Below, piece by piece: positions 55,173-64,000 of a DNA stretch of 64,000 bases. The DNA comes from Bryobacteraceae bacterium (GTDB lineage Bacteria > Acidobacteriota > Terriglobia > Bryobacterales > Bryobacteraceae), in NCBI GenBank assembly GCA_025055455.1, contig JANWXD010000005.1:114966-178965 (forward strand). Direction: 5' to 3'. Made by a program: the position numbers and the translations under genes. Numbering within the stretch: the stretch's first letter is position 1; each line of letters starts with the position of its first letter. The notes under the pieces are model-generated. The model did not search any database. It saw nothing but the letters and a program-made list of their open reading frames with translations, and was not told the DNA's origin.

Positions 55173-57773
55173 TCACTCCCGAGTGATAAATTCGTCCAAA
55201 TTCAGCAGCACACGGCTGACGGCGGTCCAAGCCGCCCCCTCGGCGGGATCGGCGCCGCCGGCCGCCGGATACAAGGCAGCAGCTTTCGCGTCGGCCTTCA
55301 TCAAATCGAGCTGCTCATTGAAGAATCGCATCAGCCGCTCGCGCTCCCGCGGACTGGGGCTGCGCGCTAAGCAAAGCCGGAAGGCGTACTCCAGGCGGGC
55401 CTCCGTCCGCGGTGGCGCCTCGCGCAAAACGCGATCCGCCAGCGCGATGGCGGCTTCGAAAAACACCGGATCGTTGAGCAGGTTGAGGGCCTGCAAGGGC
55501 GTGTTGGAGCGCCGGCGCCTACTGCACGCCACGTTGGCATCCGGGGCGTCGAAGTTCATGAGCTGCGGATAGGGCACCGTGCGCTGAAAGTGGATGTACA
55601 CGCCCCGCCGGTAGCGGTCCTTGCCTTGGCTCTCGGGCCACTTGACGCTGTTCGCGTAACCGAGCTTTTCCAAGTCCGCCGGCTGCGGCGGACGGATGCT
55701 CCGCCCGCCGATTTCAGGATTGAGCAGTCCGCTTACAGCCAGGGCCGAATCCCGGATCAGCTCCGCCTGGAGACGCAGCCGCGATTGGCGAGCGAGCAGG
55801 CGGTTGTCCGGATCCCGCGATTCCAGCTCCGGCCGCGCGTTGGAGGACTGCCGGTAGGTGGCGGAAGTGACGATCAATCGGATCGTCTGCTTGATGCTCC
55901 AGCCCCGGTCCATGAACTCGACCGCCAGCCAGTCGAGCAGCTCCGGGTGGGAAGGCCTTTCGCCCTGCGTGCCGAAGTCTTCCGAGGTCAAGACCAGACC
56001 GCGTCCGAACAGCTCTTGCCAGATCCGGTTCACGGCCACTCGCGCGGTCAGCGGGTTGTCGCGCGAAACCAGCCAGCGCGCAAGGGTCAGGCGGTTCGGC
56101 GGCGCGTCGTTTGGAGCTGGCAGCAGCCATGTGATCGGCCGGGGCTCCACCGCTACGCCTTTGCGGCGGTAATCTCCCCGTACGCGCACGTAGGTCTTGG
56201 GCGGCCGGGGATTCTCGACCAGAACCGGAGCTTGGCTCAGGGCGGGAAACTCGGCGTCGAGCTTGTCCAGCTTTTCCCGCAGCTCCTTGAGCTTCCCCAT
56301 GAGCTCCTTGTCCTTGCCAAAGTCGGGTCCCGGATTGCGGATGAAGTAATCCGTCAAGCGGCGCTGGTGGCGCTCGGACCGCTCTTCCAAGGGCGTGTGC
56401 AACATCTTTTCACCCGCATCTACCATGACCCGGAAGGAGGTGAATTGGAAGTCCCAGTCGAGACGCCGACCCGGGTTGGCCGCCGCATCCCGCAGGTTGC
56501 GCTCCCACTCGGCTTGCAAGGCAGGGATGTTGTACTGCGTCAGCAGCTCTTGGCGTTTGCGCCGGTAGTCGGGAAGGGCTCGCAGGTAGGGCCCGATTTC
56601 GCCAGGAAGCGGCGCGTCGATCTCGTCCTCTTCGGCTCGCTCGAAATACGCCAGCAGCTGGTAGTATTCCCGCTGCGTGATGGGGTCGTACTTGTGGTCG
56701 TGGCACTGCGCGCAGCCCACCGTCAAACCCAGCCAGGTCGTGCCCACCGTATTGACTCGTGTTACGAGCTGCTCGAGGCGCGTCTCTTCCCGGTCCACCC
56801 CCGCCTCGCGGTTGGTGAGCGTGTTGCGGAGGAATCCAGTGGCCACTTTTTGCTCCACGGTAGCGCCTGGCAACAGGTCACCGGCGATCTGCTCGATGGT
56901 GAACTGATCGAACGGCATGTCGCGATTCAACGCTTCGATCACCCAGTGACGCCAGCGCCAGGCATGCGGCCGGGGCAGATCTTTTTCGTAGCCGTCGCTG
57001 TCGGCGTAATGAGCTAGGTCCAGCCAGTGGCGGGCCCATTTTTCGCCGAAATGCGGCGAGGCCAGCAGCCGGTCCACTAACCGCTCGTAGGCGTCGGGGC
57101 GGTTGTCGGTTAAAAACTCGTCCACTTCCGCCGGCGTGGGTGGCAGGCCTATTAGATCCAGACTCAAGCGCCGAATTAGAGTGGTGCGGGGCGCTTCCGG
57201 CGAGGGCTGTATTCCTTCCGCTTCCAGGCGCGCCAAAATGAAGGCGTCGATCGGATTTCTCACCCAAGCGCGCTGCCGCACCGCGGGAGGGTCGCGCTTG
57301 ACGGGGGGCCGGAAAGCCCAGTGAGCGACCGCTGGCTTGGAGGTGGCCACCGGCGCGGAGCTTTCGGGCCACACGGCGCCCTGGTCAATCCAGGCACGGA
57401 GGATCCCGATCTCTTTGGGCGAAAGTCGGGGACCCGCCGGGGGCATGATTTTGCCTTTCTCTAGACCAGCGACCATTCGAACGAGCAAGCTGCCCGCACT
57501 GTCGCCCGGCTTGATGGCCGCGCCGGAGTAGCCTCCGGCGAGCGCTGCCTCGCGCTGGTCCAGACGCAGTCCGTTCATCTGCTGCGCCGGGCCGTGACAG
57601 GCGTAGCACTTGGCTTTGAAGATCGGCTCGACGTGGCGCGCGAAGTCAATCCTCTCTCGGGCGGGGGGCGGCAGAGCCGGCTCCGCCGCCGAGCCCAGCG
57701 AAGAAGCAAGGACCATCGCCCCAACGCCCAGCGAACAGCCCACAAGAATAGAGTATCGGCGCGCCCAGCTCAT
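55173..57773 (-). CDS. Cytochrome PSCyt1/DUF1549/DUF1553 protein
   Basis: An 866-residue exported protein: signal segment ([19 protein letters not shown]), cytochrome c-like domain with CYACH near residue 56 and a Met in [13 protein letters not shown]1549 ([33 protein letters not shown]), and DUF1553 ([35 protein letters not shown]). It is transcribed just ahead of its DUF1501 partner. Compared with the copy at 9085 it lacks the LamG insertion. Confidence 0.9.
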   Translation of the reverse strand: MSWARRYSILVGCSLGVGAMVLASSLGSAAEPALPPPARERIDFARHVEPIFKAKCYACHGPAQQMNGLRLDQREAALAGGYSGAAIKPGDSAGSLLVRMVAGLEKGKIMPPAGPRLSPKEIGILRAWIDQGAVWPESSAPVATSKPAVAHWAFRPPVKRDPPAVRQRAWVRNPIDAFILARLEAEGIQPSPEAPRTTLIRRLSLDLIGLPPTPAEVDEFLTDNRPDAYERLVDRLLASPHFGEKWARHWLDLAHYADSDGYEKDLPRPHAWRWRHWVIEALNRDMPFDQFTIEQIAGDLLPGATVEQKVATGFLRNTLTNREAGVDREETRLEQLVTRVNTVGTTWLGLTVGCAQCHDHKYDPITQREYYQLLAYFERAEEDEIDAPLPGEIGPYLRALPDYRRKRQELLTQYNIPALQAEWERNLRDAAANPGRRLDWDFQFTSFRVMVDAGEKMLHTPLEERSERHQRRLTDYFIRNPGPDFGKDKELMGKLKELREKLDKLDAEFPALSQAPVLVENPRPPKTYVRVRGDYRRKGVAVEPRPITWLLPAPNDAPPNRLTLARWLVSRDNPLTARVAVNRIWQELFGRGLVLTSEDFGTQGERPSHPELLDWLAVEFMDRGWSIKQTIRLIVTSATYRQSSNARPELESRDPDNRLLARQSRLRLQAELIRDSALAVSGLLNPEIGGRSIRPPQPADLEKLGYANSVKWPESQGKDRYRRGVYIHFQRTVPYPQLMNFDAPDANVACSRRRRSNTPLQALNLLNDPVFFEAAIALADRVLREAPPRTEARLEYAFRLCLARSPSPRERERLMRFFNEQLDLMKADAKAAALYPAAGGADPAEGAAWTAVSRVLLNLDEFITRE

Positions 57774-57846
57774 CAGTTTGGCGCGATTATACCCCGATTC
57801 CACCTTCCAGCTCAACAGGATCCGAGGTTCGTGTAATCTGAAGTAC

Positions 57847-58845
57847 ATGCCGGTCCGAACCACGGTCGTAGGAAGCTACCCTGTGCCCCACTGGCTGCTC
57901 GGGGACACGAGCCGGGTCACCCTTCGGGACGCCATCATGGTCGTCCTAAAGACCCAGGAGCTGGCCGGCATCGACGTCGTCGCCGACGGCGAGCTGAACC
58001 GCTTCGATCCCAGCCACCCGGAAACCAACGGCATGATCGATTACTTCGTGTCGCGCATGGACGGCATCCGCACGCACTTCACCCCGGAGGACGTGGCGCG
58101 CTTCCGGACGCGGCCGGATCTGGCCTACCGCACGCAACCGGCTGGGATCGTCATCGGCGAGGTCGGGGAAGGTAGGCTCAACTTGCCCCGCGACTTCGAA
58201 TTTACGCGTCCTCTGACCACCAAACCGCTGAAGTTCACCTGCACCGGGCCTCACATGCTCAGCAAGGTGCTGCTGGACTGCCACTACCGCAGTCCCGCGG
58301 AGCTCGCCATGGCGATCGCCGGCGTGCTTCGCAAGCAACTCGAAGCGATTCCGGCCGACGTGATCCAGCTCGACGAGGCCAATATCAGCGGCCATCCTGA
58401 GGATGCCGAATGGGCCGCCCCGGCGATCAACCATGTGCTCGAGGCGGTTCAAGGCGAGCGCGCCGTGCACATCTGTTTCGGCAACTACGGCGGTCAGCCC
58501 GTCCAAAAAGGCCTGTGGCGTGACTTGGTGCCGTTTCTCAATCAGCTCAAAGCCGACCACGTCGTGCTCGAGTTTGCCCGCCGGGGCTACGCAGAGCTGG
58601 AGGTGCTGCGCGACGTGGACGCCCGCATCGGCTTGGGCATTGGCGTGATCGACATCAAGGACAACGTGATCGAAACGCCGGAGGAGGTGGCACGGCGCCT
58701 GGAACAGGCGGCCAGCGTGCTCGGTGCGGAACGCATCCGCTACGCGCATCCGGACTGCGGCTTCTGGATGTTGCACCGCTCGATTGCCGACGCCAAAATG
58801 CGCGCGCTCGTGGCCGGCCGCAACCTCTTCGAAGGCCGTTCCTAG
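57847..58845 (+). CDS. Cobalamin-independent methionine synthase C-terminal-like protein
   Basis: A 332-residue protein with the TIM-barrel of MetE C-terminal domain/UroD fold: TTVVGSYPVPHWLLGD, GIDVVADGELNRFD, IQLDEANISGHPEDAEWA, HICFGNYGG and the zinc-type YAHPDCGFWML. It is a stand-alone C-terminal domain without the MetE N-terminal half; such proteins may be methyltransferases acting on methyl-donor proteins or other thiols rather than full MetE. Start ATG 57847 has TGTAAT 9 bases before it and no ribosome site. The PD40 protein follows 9 bases later. Confidence 0.85.
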   Translation: MPVRTTVVGSYPVPHWLLGDTSRVTLRDAIMVVLKTQELAGIDVVADGELNRFDPSHPETNGMIDYFVSRMDGIRTHFTPEDVARFRTRPDLAYRTQPAGIVIGEVGEGRLNLPRDFEFTRPLTTKPLKFTCTGPHMLSKVLLDCHYRSPAELAMAIAGVLRKQLEAIPADVIQLDEANISGHPEDAEWAAPAINHVLEAVQGERAVHICFGNYGGQPVQKGLWRDLVPFLNQLKADHVVLEFARRGYAELEVLRDVDARIGLGIGVIDIKDNVIETPEEVARRLEQAASVLGAERIRYAHPDCGFWMLHRSIADAKMRALVAGRNLFEGRS

Positions 58846-58854
58846 ACTGGAATC

Positions 58855-59880
58855 ATGGCAGCAATGCGATCGGTTTTTTCCGTTCTCGCCTGCCTGCTGC
58901 CCGCAGGCCTCATAGCGCAACCGCGCCTGGAGAACATCCGCCAGCTCACGTTCGGCGGACAGAACGCCGAGGCCTACTGGTCGCCCGACGGCCGCCGGCT
59001 GATTTTCCAAGCGACCCGCGACGGCCTGCGCTGTGACCAGATCTTCATCATGAACGCCGACGGCTCCGACGTGCGCATGGTCTCGACCGGCAAGGGCCGG
59101 ACCACCTGCGGCTATTTCCTGCCGGACGGCAAGCACATTCTGTACTCTTCGACGCACGAGGCCGACGAAGCCTGCCCACCCCCGCCGGATCGGAGTCGGG
59201 GATACGTCTGGGCGGTCTACCCGTCCTACGACATTTACTTGGCCACTGTGGAAGGCGAGATCGTGCGCAAGCTCACCGATGCGCCCGGATACGACGCCGA
59301 GGCGACGGTGAATTGGAAGACCGGGCGCATCGTCTACACCTCCCTCGCGTCCGGAGACTTGGATCTGTGGAGCATGAAGCTCGACGGATCCGACAAGCGC
59401 CGCCTGACCCACACCGAGGGCTACGAGGGGGGTGCAGTGTTCTCCCGCGATGGCCGGAAGCTGGTCTGGCGCGCTCATCGACCGACCGAGCCAACGGAGT
59501 TGACGCACTATCGCGAGCTGTTGCGTCGGAACCTCATCTCGCCGATGCGGGTGGAGTTATTCGTCTCGGACGCCGACGGCCGCAACGCGCGGCAGATCAC
59601 GCGGTTCGGTTGCGCGAGCTTCGCGCCGACCTTCACCCCGGACGGCCGGAGAATCGTTTTTTCCTCCAATCATCACGACTGCGGCAGCCGGCGCTTCGAG
59701 CTCTACGTGATCAACGTGGACGGCACCGGGCTCCAACAACTCACCCAGTTCGGAGGTTTCACTTCCTTCCCGGAGTTTTCCCCCGACGGCAAGCAGATCG
59801 TGTTCGTCTCGGACTGGAAAGCCAAGGACCGATACGAGTTCAATATCTTCGTTGCCGACTGGGTGGAAGGGGAAAAATAG
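58855..59880 (+). CDS. PD40/TolB-like beta-propeller protein
   Basis: A 341-residue secreted protein: signal peptide (SVFSVLACLLPAGLIA) and about six TolB-type repeats such as AEAYWSPDGRRLIFQATRDG, QIFIMNADGSDVRMVSTGKG, LWSMKLDGSDKRRLTHTEGY and FPEFSPDGKQIVFVSDWKAK. Its function is unknown. The gene end is part of an imperfect direct repeat that extends beyond the stop codon. Confidence 0.82.
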   Translation: MAAMRSVFSVLACLLPAGLIAQPRLENIRQLTFGGQNAEAYWSPDGRRLIFQATRDGLRCDQIFIMNADGSDVRMVSTGKGRTTCGYFLPDGKHILYSSTHEADEACPPPPDRSRGYVWAVYPSYDIYLATVEGEIVRKLTDAPGYDAEATVNWKTGRIVYTSLASGDLDLWSMKLDGSDKRRLTHTEGYEGGAVFSRDGRKLVWRAHRPTEPTELTHYRELLRRNLISPMRVELFVSDADGRNARQITRFGCASFAPTFTPDGRRIVFSSNHHDCGSRRFELYVINVDGTGLQQLTQFGGFTSFPEFSPDGKQIVFVSDWKAKDRYEFNIFVADWVEGEK

Positions 59881-59974
59881 CTTTGGGCGTGCCGTCCCGT
59901 CGGCTGCGCATGTCACGTCATCGCGACAATGCGCAGTGGAAGGGGAAAATCGCTTTGGCCGTGCCTTCCCTGCG
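59864..59974. repeat. Imperfect direct repeat flanking a hairpin after the PD40 gene
   Basis: About 40 bases at 59864-59903 (TGGAAGGGGAAAAATAGC...) recur almost unchanged at 59937-59974 (TGGAAGGGGAAAATCGC...), with a period of 73 bases. The first copy contains the PD40 stop codon. Between them lies a hairpin: CTGCGCATGTC (59904-59914) pairs with GACAATGCGCAG (59925-59936) apart from one bulged A. No T-run follows. It may be a tandem duplication or a small structured element in the 3' end of the mRNA. Confidence 0.6.
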
Positions 59975-60042
59975 GGAACGCCCGCGCCGAAAAGACCGCG
60001 GGGTCATGTGTGGTACGCTGAAAGGTTCCGCCTCTGGCCACG

Positions 60043-60684
60043 ATGCCGGCCCGGGTGAGCGAAGCGCTGATCCTGCGGACTTACCCGTTTCAGGAAGCGG
60101 ATCTGATCGTCAGCTTCTTTACCCGGGACCTAGGAAAGCTGCGCGGCGTGGCGCGGGGCGCGCGGCGTACCAAGAGCAAATTCGGAGCGGCCCTCGAGCG
60201 GTTGTCTTACGTCCGCGCATACTATTTCCAGCGACCGAATCGCGAACTGGTCAGGCTGGATCAATGCGAGTTGCTCCGCTCGCCCTTCGAATTGCAAAGG
60301 GACTATGCGGCCGCGGTGGCGCTGGATTTTCTAGCGGAGGTCAGTGAGCAGCTGCTGGCGCCAGCCGAGCCGAGCGAGCGTTTTTTTCGCCTGTTGCTGG
60401 CCGTCATCGAGCACTTGCGAGCCGAGGCGGCGGCCGGGCCGTGGCGCGCCGTGACTTACTTCTGTCTCTGGGCGGTGCGGCTTTCCGGCTTCCTGCCGGA
60501 GCTGCGCGTCAGCCCGGAGTCGGCGGGAATCGCAGAGGAGATGTTGAAGAAACCGGTGGGAGAACTGACACCGCGAAACTGGAGCAAGCAAACCGCGGCC
60601 GATCTGCGGCGCTTCCTGATCCGGCGCATCGAAGAGCACCTGGAGCGGCGCCTGATCACAGTCCCGTTGCTGGAAGCGTTGTGA
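60043..60684 (+). CDS. recO: DNA repair protein RecO, short form
   Basis: A 213-residue protein with the RecO N-terminal OB fold ([40 protein letters not shown]) and helical C-terminal part ([11 protein letters not shown]). RecO helps RecR and RecA at gapped DNA. The region after GFLPEL that usually carries a four-Cys zinc finger is missing, so the protein is about 30 residues shorter than typical. Stop at 60684 is 2 bases before glyQ. Confidence 0.9.
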   Translation: MPARVSEALILRTYPFQEADLIVSFFTRDLGKLRGVARGARRTKSKFGAALERLSYVRAYYFQRPNRELVRLDQCELLRSPFELQRDYAAAVALDFLAEVSEQLLAPAEPSERFFRLLLAVIEHLRAEAAAGPWRAVTYFCLWAVRLSGFLPELRVSPESAGIAEEMLKKPVGELTPRNWSKQTAADLRRFLIRRIEEHLERRLITVPLLEAL

Positions 60685-60686
60685 GC

Positions 60687-61571
60687 ATGACTTCGTTCCA
60701 GGACGTTTTGTTCCGCCTCAAGCAATATTGGGCCGAGCGCGGCTGTGTGATCCAGGAGCCGTACGACCTCGAGGTCGGCGCCGGCACGATGTGCCCGGAA
60801 ACGTTTCTCCGCGTCCTGGGGCCCAAACCCTACCGTGTGGCCTACGTCCAGCCGAGTCGCCGGCCGGCCGACGGCCGCTACGGCGAGAACCCCAACCGCC
60901 TCTACAAGCATTGGCAGCTCCAGGTCATTCTGAAACCCGCTCCCGACGACGTCGTGGATCAGTACCTGGAAAGCCTGGAGGCGATCGGGATCGACCTGAA
61001 CAAACATGACCTCAAGCTGGAGGAGGACAACTGGGAGTCGCCGACGCTGGGGGCCTGGGGCATCGGCTGGCAAGTGATGCTTGACGGCCTGGAAATCACC
61101 CAGTTCACGTATTTTCAGCAGTGCGGCGGAGTGGACCTGGAGCTGGTTCCTGCCGAACTCACCTACGGCTTGGAACGGCTGGCGGCTTTCTTGCAAGGCA
61201 CCGAGAGTGTCTACGAGATCCAATGGGCGCCCGGCGTCACCTACGCCGACGTGCGCCTGGCGGACGAGGTGCAATTCTCCGTCTACAATTTCGAGCTGGC
61301 GGATGTCCCCACGCTCTGGCAACTGTTCGAGCTCCACGAGAGAGAATGCCGGCGGCTCCTCGAGGCCTATTCGAGCTATCGCGACAAACAGCGATTCCCC
61401 GTGCTCGCGGCCTACGACCACGTCCTCAAGTGCTCCCACCTGTTCAACCTGCTGGATTCCCGGGGCGCCATCAGCGTGACCGAACGGGTGGCGGTCATCG
61501 GCCGCGTGCGCCGGCTGGCCGTCGGCGTGGCGCAGCTCTGGTTGGAGCAGCAGGCGCGGGAGGCAGCATGA
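60687..61571 (+). CDS. glyQ: Glycyl-tRNA synthetase alpha subunit
   Basis: A 294-residue class II catalytic subunit of the bacterial alpha2beta2 Gly[62 protein letters not shown] and [20 protein letters not shown] are diagnostic. The ATG at 60687 is chosen; a GTG at 60681 is possible. Overlaps glyS by 4 bases. Confidence 0.96.
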   Translation: MTSFQDVLFRLKQYWAERGCVIQEPYDLEVGAGTMCPETFLRVLGPKPYRVAYVQPSRRPADGRYGENPNRLYKHWQLQVILKPAPDDVVDQYLESLEAIGIDLNKHDLKLEEDNWESPTLGAWGIGWQVMLDGLEITQFTYFQQCGGVDLELVPAELTYGLERLAAFLQGTESVYEIQWAPGVTYADVRLADEVQFSVYNFELADVPTLWQLFELHERECRRLLEAYSSYRDKQRFPVLAAYDHVLKCSHLFNLLDSRGAISVTERVAVIGRVRRLAVGVAQLWLEQQAREAA

Positions 61572-63574
61572 AGACCCACCGGTTCCTGCTCGAAATCGGA
61601 ACCGAAGAAATCCCGGACTGGATGATCCCACCGGCGCTCGAGCAACTCCGCGGCCTCTTCGAACAACTCTTGAACTCCAATTCCTTGAGCGGTACCGTCA
61701 TCTGCGTGGACGCCACGCCGCGCCGGTTGGTGGTCCAGGCCCAGGGCCTGCCGGAGCGCCAACCCGACAGCGAAGAGACGCTGACCGGCCCTCCCAAGGC
61801 GGCCGGGGACACGGCGGCTGCCGGCTTCGCGCGGAAACTCGGCGTCCCCTTGACGGACTTGGTGACGGTCGAGACGCCGAAAGGGGAGTATTTCGCCTAC
61901 CGTAAGCGGATCGAGGGCCGCCCGACGGTGGAGATCCTCGCCAGAGAACTTCCCGGGCTAATCTGGAACATCTCCTGGCCCAAAACGATGTACTGGCGAC
62001 GGGAGCGGGAGCGGTTCATCCGTCCCATCCGGTGGGTCGTGGCCTTGCTGGACAGTCGAGTCGTACCGTTCGAGGTGGCTGGCGTCGCCTCGGGCAACGT
62101 GACTTCGGGCCATCGGCAACTGGGCCGCAAGAGGATCCGCGTCACGGCAGCGAACTACGAAGAACGGCTCCGCGCCAATTACGTGCTGGTGCGTGCTGCC
62201 GAACGAGAGCGGAAGATCCGCGAGGAGACGGAAGCGCTGCTGGCGGTCCGGGGTCTGCATCTGCGACGGGACGATGCTTTGCTCCAGACTCTCGTCTATC
62301 TGACCGAATACCCGACCCCGCTCGTGGGCGAGTTCGACCGCGCCTATCTGGATCTGCCGCACGAAGTTCTCGTCACGGTCATGCGTCATCATCAGAAATA
62401 CCTGTCGGTCGAGGACGCCGAAGGCCGCCTGGCGCCCTACTTCGTTGCGGTGATGAACATGGCGGGCGATCCGGAAGGCCTGGTGAAGGCCGGCAACGAA
62501 CGTGTCTTGCGGGCCCGCTTCAACGACGCGCGCTTTTTCTGGCAAACGGACCAAAAAAAGAAGCTGGCGGACCGGCTGCACGACCTGGCTCAGGTGACGT
62601 TCCAAACCGACCTCGGTTCGTACTTGGACAAGACCCAGCGGGTGGTGGAGTTAGTCAAAAAGTTGGGCGGCAACGAGTATGCCCAACGCGCCGCCCTGCT
62701 CGCCAAGTGCGATCTGACGACGGAAATGGTCAAGGAGTTCACCGAGCTTCAGGGCGTAATCGGAGGCCTGTACGCCCGCGAACAAGGCGAGCCGGAGCCG
62801 GTCTGGCGTGCGATCTACGAGCATTACAAGCCCGAGAGCATGGAGGACGCGATCCCCTCGACCCCGGAAGGCCGGCTGGTCTCACTGGCGGACAAGTTGG
62901 ATACGTTGCAGGGCTGTTTCCGGCTCGGCATGATTCCCAGCGGCTCGAAGGACCCATTCGCGTTGCGGCGCGCGGCGCAGGGCGTCGTGAAAATCCTCGT
63001 GGAAGGCAAACTCTCGCTGCCCGTGACGGAGCTAGCGGGCGACTTGCCCGAGCTGCGCGAGTTTTTCCTGGACCGGGTGCGCTATTACTTCCGCGAGGTC
63101 CGAGGATTTCGCTACGACGAAGTGAACGCAGTGTTGGCAGCGGGCTGGGATGACCTGACCGACGTGGAGAGCCGACTGGAGGCGATTCGAGCCGTGCGGC
63201 CCACGGCGAATTTCGAGCCGCTGGCGGCGAGCTTCAAGCGGATCCGAAACATCCTCCGGCAGGCCGAGTACACGGGGGGCGCTCCCGTGGAGCCCGGTTT
63301 ACTCGAGCCGGGCCCGGAAACCGAGTTGTACGAAGCCTTCGATGGGCTGCGCAGCGAGGTGGAGGCGCGGCGGCGCGAGAAACAGTACCGCGCGGCGCTG
63401 GAGCGCATCGCCTCCCTGCGGCCGCGCGTGGACCTGTTTTTCGACAAAGTGCTGGTGAACGCCCCCGACGAGCGCATCCGGCGGAACCGCCTGGCGCTGC
63501 TCGACGGATTGCTGAAAGAGTTTTCGACGATCGCCGATTTTTCGGAGATCGTCACCGAAGCCACGAACTCATAA
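61568..63574 (+). CDS. glyS: Glycyl-tRNA synthetase beta subunit
   Basis: A 668-residue subunit that binds tRNA and is needed for activity with GlyQ. The N-terminus [77 protein letters not shown] and [20 protein letters not shown] fit the family; length is usual. The start overlaps glyQ by the ATGA arrangement, so translation is coupled. Confidence 0.96.
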   Translation: MKTHRFLLEIGTEEIPDWMIPPALEQLRGLFEQLLNSNSLSGTVICVDATPRRLVVQAQGLPERQPDSEETLTGPPKAAGDTAAAGFARKLGVPLTDLVTVETPKGEYFAYRKRIEGRPTVEILARELPGLIWNISWPKTMYWRRERERFIRPIRWVVALLDSRVVPFEVAGVASGNVTSGHRQLGRKRIRVTAANYEERLRANYVLVRAAERERKIREETEALLAVRGLHLRRDDALLQTLVYLTEYPTPLVGEFDRAYLDLPHEVLVTVMRHHQKYLSVEDAEGRLAPYFVAVMNMAGDPEGLVKAGNERVLRARFNDARFFWQTDQKKKLADRLHDLAQVTFQTDLGSYLDKTQRVVELVKKLGGNEYAQRAALLAKCDLTTEMVKEFTELQGVIGGLYAREQGEPEPVWRAIYEHYKPESMEDAIPSTPEGRLVSLADKLDTLQGCFRLGMIPSGSKDPFALRRAAQGVVKILVEGKLSLPVTELAGDLPELREFFLDRVRYYFREVRGFRYDEVNAVLAAGWDDLTDVESRLEAIRAVRPTANFEPLAASFKRIRNILRQAEYTGGAPVEPGLLEPGPETELYEAFDGLRSEVEARRREKQYRAALERIASLRPRVDLFFDKVLVNAPDERIRRNRLALLDGLLKEFSTIADFSEIVTEATNS

Positions 63575-63590
63575 CGACAAGGAGCGACTC

Positions 63591-64000
63591 ATGAAGAAAT
63601 ATGTTTACGCCTTCGGCAACGGCACGGCCGACGGCGACGGCACGATGAAGGACCTGCTGGGCGGCAAAGGCGCAGGCCTGGCCGAGATGAGCCGGGCCGG
63701 CGTGCCCGTGCCCCCGGGATTCACCATCTCGACGGAAGTTTGCAATATCTACTTCGACAACGACGGCAAGCTGCCGCCGGAAATCGAATGGGAGATCGAG
63801 CAGGCCTTGGCCCGGCTGGAAGAACAGACGGGCCAGAAGCTGGGCGACACGGAGAATCCCCTGCTCGTGAGCGTCCGCTCCGGAGCGAAGTTTTCCATGC
63901 CCGGCATGATGGACACGATTCTCAATCTGGGCCTGAACGATCAGACGGTGGAGACGCTGGCGCGCAAGAGCGGCAATCCGCGCTTCGCCTACGACTGCTA
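63591..64000 (+). CDS. ppdK: Pyruvate, phosphate dikinase, N-terminal fragment
   Basis: The first 136 codons are in the window. [40 protein letters not shown] and [20 protein letters not shown] are the PEP-synthase/PPDK nucleotide-binding start, PPDK type. It interconverts pyruvate and phosphoenolpyruvate using ATP and phosphate. AAGGAG stands 7 bases before the ATG at 63591. It lies 16 bases after glyS. Confidence 0.94.
   Translation, partial: MKKYVYAFGNGTADGDGTMKDLLGGKGAGLAEMSRAGVPVPPGFTISTEVCNIYFDNDGKLPPEIEWEIEQALARLEEQTGQKLGDTENPLLVSVRSGAKFSMPGMMDTILNLGLNDQTVETLARKSGNPRFAYDC

Noticed and set aside
53852..55186. 444-codon plus-strand ORF
   Set aside because: Antisense to DUF1501; shadow frame.
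57946..59508. 520-codon minus-strand ORF
   Set aside because: Antisense to the MetE-like and PD40 genes; no recognisable domain.
1..64000. CRISPR arrays, tRNA or rRNA genes, insertion sequences, prophage
   Set aside because: Read for regular repeats, cloverleaf ends, transposase or integrase motifs; none found.

Overview
The window is a GC-rich bacterial chromosome segment. Gene content suggests an Acidobacteriota lineage near Solibacter/Bryobacter; this is inference from gene families, with no rRNA in the window. Supporting signs are two cytochrome-domain DUF1549/DUF1553 proteins (one paired with DUF1501), an S46 dipeptidyl-peptidase, a UPF0182 protein, a bacterial microcompartment locus and a full division/cell-wall cluster. 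MurE carries DNPR, so the peptidoglycan should contain meso-diaminopimelate. No tRNA, rRNA, CRISPR array, insertion sequence or prophage was seen. No stretch longer than 300 bases lacks a gene.

Layout. 1-1450: N-terminus of topA, then dprA. 1716-4581: UPF0182 membrane protein and a tiny ORF behind a strong Shine-Dalgarno site. 4584-12231: a very large GMC oxidoreductase with a repeated C-terminal module and a PSCyt/LamG/DUF1553 protein. 12353-15343: a catalytically degenerate ABC-type domain fused to a Wzt-like sugar-binding domain, then a three-gene set (ATP-grasp-like protein, 60-residue protein, nucleotidyltransferase-like protein). 15438-19360: S46 peptidase, hpt, a secreted coiled-coil protein, rsfS. 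19357-25772: one long minus-strand operon with a Gld-type ABC exporter (ATPase, permease, GldG-like, DUF4340) followed by pncB and pncA for NAD salvage. 25922-31905: DinB-like protein, CBM9-like secreted protein, an HU-like/HU-TIR gene pair, metallophosphoesterase, YVTN propeller, ilvD.

31956-48226 is the dcw cluster on the minus strand, in transcription order mraZ, rsmH, ftsL, ftsI-type PBP, murE, murF, mraY, murD, ftsW, murG, murC, ftsQ, ftsA, ftsZ. Most junctions overlap or nearly touch. murB and ddl are absent. FtsZ carries a Gly-to-Cys change in its GTP-binding signature loop.

48370-51273: a zinc-ribbon rhomboid protease diverges from a compact microcompartment operon: class II aldolase with a possible C-terminal encapsulation helix, one hexameric shell protein (BMC-H), and three pentameric shell proteins (BMC-P). 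A stem-loop separates BMC-H from the BMC-P genes. No aldehyde dehydrogenase, phosphotransacylase or alcohol dehydrogenase accompanies them here. 51546-52469 is a secreted TonB-C-like gene cut by a single in-frame amber codon. 52702-57773: esterase, then DUF1501 and DUF1553 partners. 57847-63574: MetE-C-like protein, PD40 propeller, recO, glyQ, glyS; the window ends inside ppdK.

The most promising leads for new biology are the HU/HU-TIR pair, the stripped-down aldolase microcompartment operon, the GMC fusion, the ABC pseudo-ATPase/Wzt_C protein, and several genes whose -10 box lies 4-11 bases before the start codon, implying leaderless mRNAs.
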